64,000 nucleotides of DNA, taken from contig NZ_WWEM01000022.1 in NCBI RefSeq assembly GCF_019308285.1, positions 124,001 through 188,000 on the forward strand. Reading direction: 5' to 3'. Position 1 is the first letter of the stretch. Every line of letters begins with the position of its first letter. Below, in pieces: positions 59,495 through 64,000 of this stretch. The position numbers were made by a program, and so were the translations under genes. The notes beneath the pieces were generated by a model. That model made no database searches. It saw only the letters and a list, made by a program, of their open reading frames with translations, and was not told the origin of the DNA. The stretch comes from Flavobacterium quisquiliarum (GTDB lineage Bacteria > Bacteroidota > Bacteroidia > Flavobacteriales > Flavobacteriaceae).

Positions 59495-60886
59495 TTAACG
59501 ATCCATTCTAACAATTTTAGGCGTAAACGTTCCTAAAACCTCCACTAAATCCGTTTGGTTTGCCATCACTTTTGTAATGTCTTTGTAGGCCATTGGCGCT
59601 TCGTCAATATTTCCTCCTATCAAGGTTACATCATTGGCTTTCAAAACCTTTTTGATTTCACTTTGTGTAAAAGTACTTTTACATTTGGCTCTCGAAAACA
59701 AACGTCCCGCGCCGTGCGAAGCAGAATTAAGGCTTTCGGCATTTCCTTTACCTTTTACAATAAAACCTGGAGCAGTCATCGAACCCGGAATAATTCCTAA
59801 TTGCCCTTCTCCTGCTGGCGTTGCACCTTTTCTGTGCACAATACATTCCTGACCGTTAACCATTTCTTTCCAAGCAAAATTGTGGTGATTTTCAATTGTT
59901 ACCACTACCCTTTTTCCAATTGCTTTGGCAATTCTTCTGTGAATATCGTCGTGACAAGCTTTAGCATATTCTCCTGCTAAATTCATCGCCAGCCAATATT
60001 CCTGACCATCGTGCGTATTCAAATCCAACCAGGCTAAATGCTGTACATTTTTTGGTAACGGACACTGCTTTGTTGCCAAATACGTGTAATGCTTCGCAAT
60101 GTTTGCGCCCAATCCACGTGAACCGCTATGAGAAAGAACTGCAAAATATTCACCTTTTTCCAATTTCCATTCGTTCTCAGGATTATCAATTTTGGCAATT
60201 CCAAATTCTACAAAATGATTCCCTCCGCCTGAAGTTCCTAATTGTTTATAGGCTTTTGGAAGAAGATTTTTCAATAACGGAATATCCTGAAATCCGCTAT
60301 TGTAAAACACCTCATGATCGACACGAGAAGCGTGCGTTTCATACATTCCGAACTTTGTATTGTCTTTTAAAATTGCTTCCAACTGATCTTCTTTTCCTTT
60401 AAAATGAGAAGCTGGCAAATCAAAAATCGAAAGGCTCATTCGGCAACCGATATCAACTCCAACTCCATACGGAATTACAGCATTATCTGTCGCTAGAACT
60501 CCTCCAATTGGTAATCCATAACCTGAATGCGCATCCGGCATTAAGGCTCCAGCAACTGAAATTGGCAGTTTTAATGAATCATACAATTGAAATTTTGCCT
60601 GATCATCGATTTCATTTTCTCCGAAAATTTTAAAAGGTGCTCTAGTATTTTTAAGCTGATGCATTCTTACTTGAACAGGCTTAATCAAACCTTCAGCTAC
60701 CTTTCCCCAAGTTCCGTTTCCTTCATATTTTTCAGGATGTAATAGAACGTCTTTTGCTTCTGTTAGAATAGATTCTTTTTTTTCTCTTTTTCTATATCTG
60801 TTTATTTGCCCTAAGGCTATATTTATTGAATTGTTCTTTGGAAAACCCAATTTAATCAGGTCTTTTCCGGATAATTTATTTCCCAT
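59495..60886 (-). CDS. rtcB: RtcB-family RNA ligase (GTP-dependent)
   Basis: Joins 2',3'-cyclic phosphate (or 3'-phosphate) and 5'-OH RNA ends. The 463-residue protein has the complete metal and nucleotide site: D145 and C148 (GVGVDIGCRM), H224 (TSGGGNHFVEFG), H253 (LSHSGSRGLG), H334/H335 (IENHHNF) and the guanylylated H391 in NSASHGAGRLFSRAKCKS. The N-terminal 70 residues (KNNSINIALGQINRYRKREKKE) extend beyond the canonical RtcB start and, with prfH next door, point to the RtcB2-like subgroup. The start is embedded in the preceding gene by 11 bp. There is no archease gene. Confidence 0.95.
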   Translation of the reverse strand: MGNKLSGKDLIKLGFPKNNSINIALGQINRYRKREKKESILTEAKDVLLHPEKYEGNGTWGKVAEGLIKPVQVRMHQLKNTRAPFKIFGENEIDDQAKFQLYDSLKLPISVAGALMPDAHSGYGLPIGGVLATDNAVIPYGVGVDIGCRMSLSIFDLPASHFKGKEDQLEAILKDNTKFGMYETHASRVDHEVFYNSGFQDIPLLKNLLPKAYKQLGTSGGGNHFVEFGIAKIDNPENEWKLEKGEYFAVLSHSGSRGLGANIAKHYTYLATKQCPLPKNVQHLAWLDLNTHDGQEYWLAMNLAGEYAKACHDDIHRRIAKAIGKRVVVTIENHHNFAWKEMVNGQECIVHRKGATPAGEGQLGIIPGSMTAPGFIVKGKGNAESLNSASHGAGRLFSRAKCKSTFTQSEIKKVLKANDVTLIGGNIDEAPMAYKDITKVMANQTDLVEVLGTFTPKIVRMDR

Positions 60887-61637
60887 GATTTTCTATCATT
60901 TCGTCTGCATATTGCTGATACAAAGCATGCAGACTCATATTTTTAATGGGGTTTTTCTCTTTTGGATTTTCATAATCATAATAACTCCAGCTTCGAGAGA
61001 AACCGTCTACTAATTTGTTTATTTTATTTCTTAGATTCTGATTAACAATATAATTTTCAACAACTTGAATTTCACTTTCTAAATATGAATCTACCATCCT
61101 AGTATGTGTTATCATATAAGGACTAACGCGAAGTACATATCGCCAAGGCTCATTAAATACATAATGCACTTTATATCTTTTAAAGTTACTGCACCAACGT
61201 TCGCGCTTATAAAAATGTACTTTTTCTTTTTCAGTCAATTCTAATTTTGGACTTTTCCATTCCCATTCTGAAAATTCTTTTACAGTCTGAATCTTTTCAA
61301 CATAAACATGTCTGCTTTTTCTTTTTTTCTTTCTCTTAAAAGATTTTTCGGAAGAAAACTGCCATGTATTAATTTTTGTCAATAATTCTTTGTAAAATTC
61401 AGCTTCTGCAGATCGTGCAACATCATCTCTTAACTTGAAATTACGCTGCCATCCTTTTTGATAAGGAACTTGCAAAGGAACTAATGGTAAATTCCTGCGT
61501 TTGTTCCAAAGTTCAACTTCAAGCTTTCTTAAATGAATTAATTGTTTATCAAAATCTTTCTTTATTAATCTTTTTTTCCTTCTTTTACTTTTAAAACGAG
61601 TACACAAAGCATACTCCTCTACCGTATAATTTTCCAT
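60876..61637 (-). CDS. basic protein of unknown function, first gene of RtcB-PrfH operon
   Basis: A 253-residue, strongly basic protein with a Lys/Arg-rich start (RFKSKRRKKRLIKKDF at about 14-29) and a second cluster (SFKRKKKRKSRHV at about 98-110). Conserved-looking aromatic blocks are VPYQKGWQRNFKLRDDVARSAEAEFYKELL and FNEPWRYVLRVSPYMITHTRMVDSYLE. I recognise the VPYQKGW...LRDD pattern as a Bacteroidota protein type without known function. Its position as first gene, with 11 bp overlap to rtcB, implies co-synthesis with the repair machinery. RNA or ribosome binding is likely from composition only. Confidence 0.75.
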   Translation of the reverse strand: MENYTVEEYALCTRFKSKRRKKRLIKKDFDKQLIHLRKLEVELWNKRRNLPLVPLQVPYQKGWQRNFKLRDDVARSAEAEFYKELLTKINTWQFSSEKSFKRKKKRKSRHVYVEKIQTVKEFSEWEWKSPKLELTEKEKVHFYKRERWCSNFKRYKVHYVFNEPWRYVLRVSPYMITHTRMVDSYLESEIQVVENYIVNQNLRNKINKLVDGFSRSWSYYDYENPKEKNPIKNMSLHALYQQYADEMIENHGK

Positions 61638-61751
61638 TAAAAAATTATAATGTATTAAGTTAACAGCCAGATAGGCTTAAACATTTTATCCTTGACGGAT
61701 AAATAAATAAAATCGGTTTTCGGGAAAATTTGAAGTGTCTAGAATAAAAAA

Positions 61752-61777
61752 AGCCCGAAACTAAATGTCTTCGGGCT
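61752..61777 (-). terminator. intrinsic terminator between the 27-codon ORF and the RtcB-PrfH operon
   Basis: AGCCCGAA (61,752-61,759) and TTCGGGCT (61,770-61,777), with seven A on one side and T on the other. On the minus strand it has a long T run and lies 27 bp after the small ORF and 115 bp before the first operon gene. This is an attenuator-like position. Confidence 0.8.
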
Positions 61778-61803
61778 TTTTTATATAGCTAAAAAATGTA
61801 TTT

Positions 61804-61887
61804 CTAAGATTGAAATAAGCCACGAAGAATTGCTGCACCAAATCCGTTTGGTGTGAAGCTTTGTGATGTCGATGTAAGTACAAACAT
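61804..61887 (-). CDS. 27-residue small peptide upstream of the RtcB-PrfH operon (leader-peptide candidate)
   Basis: Short frame from ATG 61,887 to TAG 61,804. The peptide starts MFVLTSTSQSFTPNGFGAA and ends LRGLFQS, with Ser/Thr-rich, Gly-rich and no acidic residues. A promoter of good fit lies 40-71 bp upstream and a strong terminator 27 bp downstream, so it is a small transcription unit of its own or the leader of the operon at 61,637. The first codons are well spaced from an A-rich stretch. Whether it is translated cannot be proven from sequence alone. Confidence 0.5.
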   Translation of the reverse strand: MFVLTSTSQSFTPNGFGAAILRGLFQS

Positions 61888-61926
61888 TTTTCTTCGTTTT
61901 TAAAGGGTTATTATTTTTTTCGTCTG

Positions 61927-61958
61927 CAAATATTGTGAATTGTTTTTTGATTTTCCAA
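61927..61958 (-). promoter_or_regulatory. predicted promoter of the small ORF and RtcB-PrfH operon
   Basis: On the minus strand TTG at 61,958-61,956, a 21-bp spacer and AATATTTG at 61,934-61,927, seven of eight bases of TAnnTTTG. No better promoter is seen between the downstream terminator and the operon. Confidence 0.55.
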
Positions 61959-62110
61959 ATTTATTTTAAAGAAAATTCTTCAAAATAATTTTAAAATTAA
62001 AAAAACCAAACAGAATCAAAAAAAATAAGCAACTAATAAACAAAACATTAAACATGATTTCACTCTCAAAAAAGCAGTGAAAAAATTTAAATAAAAAGCA
62101 CAAAAAAAAA
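61959..62110. other. AT-rich region without visible features
   Basis: This stretch holds only A/T-rich sequence upstream of the small-ORF promoter. I see no gene or clear structure in it. Confidence 0.6.
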
Positions 62111-62128
62111 GCTCTGATTTCTCAGAGC
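62111..62128 (-). terminator. intrinsic terminator after the RprY-like regulator
   Basis: GCTCTGA (62,111-62,117), loop TTTC, TCAGAGC (62,122-62,128), followed on the minus strand by a run of T. It lies 26 bp past the stop at 62,155. Confidence 0.85.
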
Positions 62129-62154
62129 CTATATCATTTTAAGTGAATTTTCAA

Positions 62155-62871
62155 TTATTCAGTGACTTTGCTTTTTACTACTAATCTGAATCCTTCTCCA
62201 TGGATGTTTAAGATTTCAACATCTTCATCTGCTTTCAAATATTTTCTCAATTTGGCAATGTAAACGTCCATACTTCTTGAAGTAAAGTAGTTGTCATCTC
62301 TCCAGATTTTTGTTAAAGCTAATTCTCTTGGCATTAAGTCATTTTCATGAAGAATAAGCATTTTAAGCAATTCATTTTCTTTTGGAGACAATTTAATAGG
62401 CTCTTCATCTTGATAAGTCAAGAATCTAAGTTTTGAATTTAAGTGGAATTTACCAATATTAAATTCGAATTGTACTTGTTCTGCCTTTGTATCAGCAGAT
62501 TTTCTTTGAATGATTGCTTTAATCTTCATTAAAAGAACTTCTGAATCAAAAGGTTTATTTAAATAGTCATCTGCGCCAGCTTTATACCCTTTTAACACAT
62601 CTTCTTTCATAGATTTTGCTGTTAAAAAGATAATTGGCACTTCACTGTTCTTCTCTCTAATTTCTTTGGCCAAAGTGTAACCATCTTTATAAGGCATCAT
62701 TACATCAAGAATACATAAATCGTATACATCCTTCTTGAATTTTTCGAAACCTTCCATACCGTTTTTAGCTAAAGTAACTTCAAAGTCATTTAACATTAGA
62801 TAATCTTTAAGAACCGCCCCAAAATTTAGGTCATCTTCTACTAAAAGTATTCTTTTGTTAGTATTTTCCAT
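62155..62871 (-). CDS. RprY-like response regulator
   Basis: A 238-residue OmpR-family regulator. The receiver domain has VEDD, phosphoacceptor Asp56 (CILDVMMPY), the Thr of FLTAKS and Lys of YLNKPFDSEV. The C-terminal winged-helix has LSPKENELLKMLI and SRSMDVYIAKLRKYLKAD. The sequence and partner match the RprX/RprY pair of Bacteroides. Its ATG lies three bases after the stop of the kinase gene, so the two are co-transcribed with the kinase first. RprY regulates diverse genes in Bacteroides; the regulon here is unknown. Confidence 0.9.
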   Translation of the reverse strand: MENTNKRILLVEDDLNFGAVLKDYLMLNDFEVTLAKNGMEGFEKFKKDVYDLCILDVMMPYKDGYTLAKEIREKNSEVPIIFLTAKSMKEDVLKGYKAGADDYLNKPFDSEVLLMKIKAIIQRKSADTKAEQVQFEFNIGKFHLNSKLRFLTYQDEEPIKLSPKENELLKMLILHENDLMPRELALTKIWRDDNYFTSRSMDVYIAKLRKYLKADEDVEILNIHGEGFRLVVKSKVTE

Positions 62872-62874
62872 ATT

Positions 62875-64000
62875 TTAATTTATTAATGGTATTTTTATTA
62901 TAAAGGTGCTACCCTTTCCTTTCTCGCTTTCTACATATACTTGACCATTATGGTCTTCTACAATTCTTTTTACATAGGCCAAACCTAAACCGTGGCCTTT
63001 TACGTTGTGCAAATCTCCTGTATGTTCTCTATAGAACTTTTCAAAAACTCGCTTTTGAGCTATCTTACTCATTCCCAACCCATGATCCCTAACTTTTATC
63101 AGAATCATATCTTTTACATTCTCTGTAAAGACCTCAATTTTAGGGGTGTCTGGAGAATATTTTATGGCATTTTCTAAAATATTTACCAATACATTGGTGA
63201 AATGAACTTCATTTATCAAAACTGTCGTTCTTGCAGCATCATAATGCCTTTCGACTGTACCTTGTCTGTCTTCTAATATTAAGTTTACATGCTCGATTGC
63301 ATCATCAATTATATCTGTAACTACAGTTGGTTCTTTTGTAATATCAAGCTCTCTTTTTTCCAGTTTAGAGATACGAAGTACATTCTCAACCTGAGCATGC
63401 ATTCTTTTATTTTCATCCCGAATCATTTGAAGGTAACGATAAACTTTCTCTTTATCTTCAATAACTTTTGGACTCCTAATAGCATCAAGTGCTAAATTTA
63501 TTGTCGCAATTGGAGTTTTAAACTCATGCGTCATATTGTTTATGAAATCGGTTTTGATTTCCGAAATATGTTTTTGACGCAACAATTGATTTAATGCACT
63601 CGTGTAAGCAACAATTATAATTAATGTAAAAACTATCGATAAAATAGTAATACTTAACAATTCAGATAATAAAAATTTCTTTTTATTTGGAAAAGTTATG
63701 TACAATTCATATTTACTATTTCCTTCATTATCAGTAAAAACAGGAACTTGATAACTTGCGTTCTTATCATAATGAAAACCATCTGATCTAATCTTTGTTG
63801 GAACGCCATTATTCAGGACACCGAATTCAAACTTTGTTTTAACACCGTATTCTGCTAATTCTTTTTTTAGTAAACTTTGTAACTTTTCCTTTTTAACCCT
63901 TTCTTCGATTGGTAATACGTCAGTAAAATCTTTTACTGCAATATCCCTCTGCATTTTACTAAGCATTTCCAAGGTTCCTGATTTTTCAATTCTTATATCA
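62875..64000 (-). CDS. RprX-like sensor histidine kinase, partial (N-terminus beyond window)
   Basis: About 374 residues are visible, open to the window edge; the first residues DIRIEKSGTLEMLSKMQRD continue from outside, so no start codon is assigned. The visible part has a periplasmic segment, a membrane segment (LLSITILSIVFTLIIIVAYTSA), the HisKA box MTHEFKTPIATI with the phosphoacceptor His, an N box (VNILENAIKYSPD) and G boxes (DHGLGMSKIAQK and KGHGLGLAYVKRI). Its membrane segment directly precedes HisKA, so no HAMP domain is present. It forms a pair with the RprY-like regulator three bases downstream. Confidence 0.9.
   Translation of the reverse strand, partial: DIRIEKSGTLEMLSKMQRDIAVKDFTDVLPIEERVKKEKLQSLLKKELAEYGVKTKFEFGVLNNGVPTKIRSDGFHYDKNASYQVPVFTDNEGNSKYELYITFPNKKKFLLSELLSITILSIVFTLIIIVAYTSALNQLLRQKHISEIKTDFINNMTHEFKTPIATINLALDAIRSPKVIEDKEKVYRYLQMIRDENKRMHAQVENVLRISKLEKRELDITKEPTVVTDIIDDAIEHVNLILEDRQGTVERHYDAARTTVLINEVHFTNVLVNILENAIKYSPDTPKIEVFTENVKDMILIKVRDHGLGMSKIAQKRVFEKFYREHTGDLHNVKGHGLGLAYVKRIVEDHNGQVYVESEKGKGSTFIIKIPLIN

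Noticed and set aside
1..64000. tRNA, rRNA, CRISPR or integrase/prophage genes
   Set aside because: I found no cloverleaf-like clusters, no regularly spaced direct repeats and no recombinase, phage or transposase reading frames in the window.

Overview
The window is chromosomal DNA of a low-GC Bacteroidota, most likely the genus Flavobacterium or a close relative. The signs are AT-rich sequence, promoters of the TTG/TAnnTTTG type, few Shine-Dalgarno sites, surface lipoproteins with acidic residues after the lipobox cysteine, a pectate lyase with a type IX secretion tail, an N-acyl-ornithine transcarbamylase arginine pathway, the bacillithiol protein YtxJ and an RprXY-like two-component pair. 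I see no tRNA, rRNA, CRISPR array, prophage or complete insertion sequence. Most genes are ordinary core genes. The accessory character lies in small inserted genes and many palindromic intergenic repeats.

Layout. 1-4.2 kb: a partial stress-protein-like gene, a sensor kinase/response regulator pair and a BamA/TamA-like barrel. 4.3-11.8 kb: aspA, a pentapeptide-repeat protein, guaC with an acetyltransferase, miaE, glyA and fahA. 11.9-18.5 kb: a secreted EEP-fold hydrolase, agmatine deiminase and N-carbamoylputrescine amidase (two steps of putrescine synthesis) separated by a choice-of-anchor I lipoprotein and an OmpA protein. 18.6-28.4 kb: a ParE/RelE toxin-antitoxin pair, a small lipoprotein, a structured-RNA candidate, a DUF808 protein, a 39-residue peptide gene, clpB, ytxJ, a DUF2157 membrane pair and the pectate lyase. 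28.5-40.7 kb: one long minus-strand arginine/proline cluster, in transcription order acetyltransferase, argG, argC, argD, two unknown genes, proA, proB, a GxxExxY gene, argF', argB, argE', argH. 41-57.5 kb: M1 peptidase, mutarotase, acetyltransferase, outer-membrane proteins, smpB, an XRE-Fic protein, pcm, an oxidoreductase, 3-hydroxybutyryl-CoA dehydrogenase, a YggS-type PLP protein, an exonuclease/GIY-YIG fusion, a potassium channel, miaA and an acyl-ACP thioesterase. 57.6-61.9 kb: an overlapping five-gene RNA-repair/ribosome-rescue operon (basic unknown protein, RtcB ligase, zinc-ribbon protein, PrfH, TPR protein). 62-64 kb: RprY-like regulator and the truncated RprX-like kinase.

Three places deserve most attention. 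First, the arginine operon has a long leader (about 41,072 to 40,749, minus strand) behind a consensus promoter. It can fold into a perfect three-way junction followed by a hairpin whose 5' arm could instead pair with the junction's closing stem. This is riboswitch-like architecture that I cannot match to a known class. Second, the RtcB-PrfH operon carries two proteins of unknown function, and its first gene is preceded by a promoter, a 27-codon ORF and an intrinsic terminator, as in transcription attenuation. Third, a GxxExxY gene sits in the arg/pro operon between two inverted copies of a roughly 50-bp repeat.

All functions are read from sequence and family knowledge. No search or folding program was run. 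Base pairs and coordinates were checked by hand.
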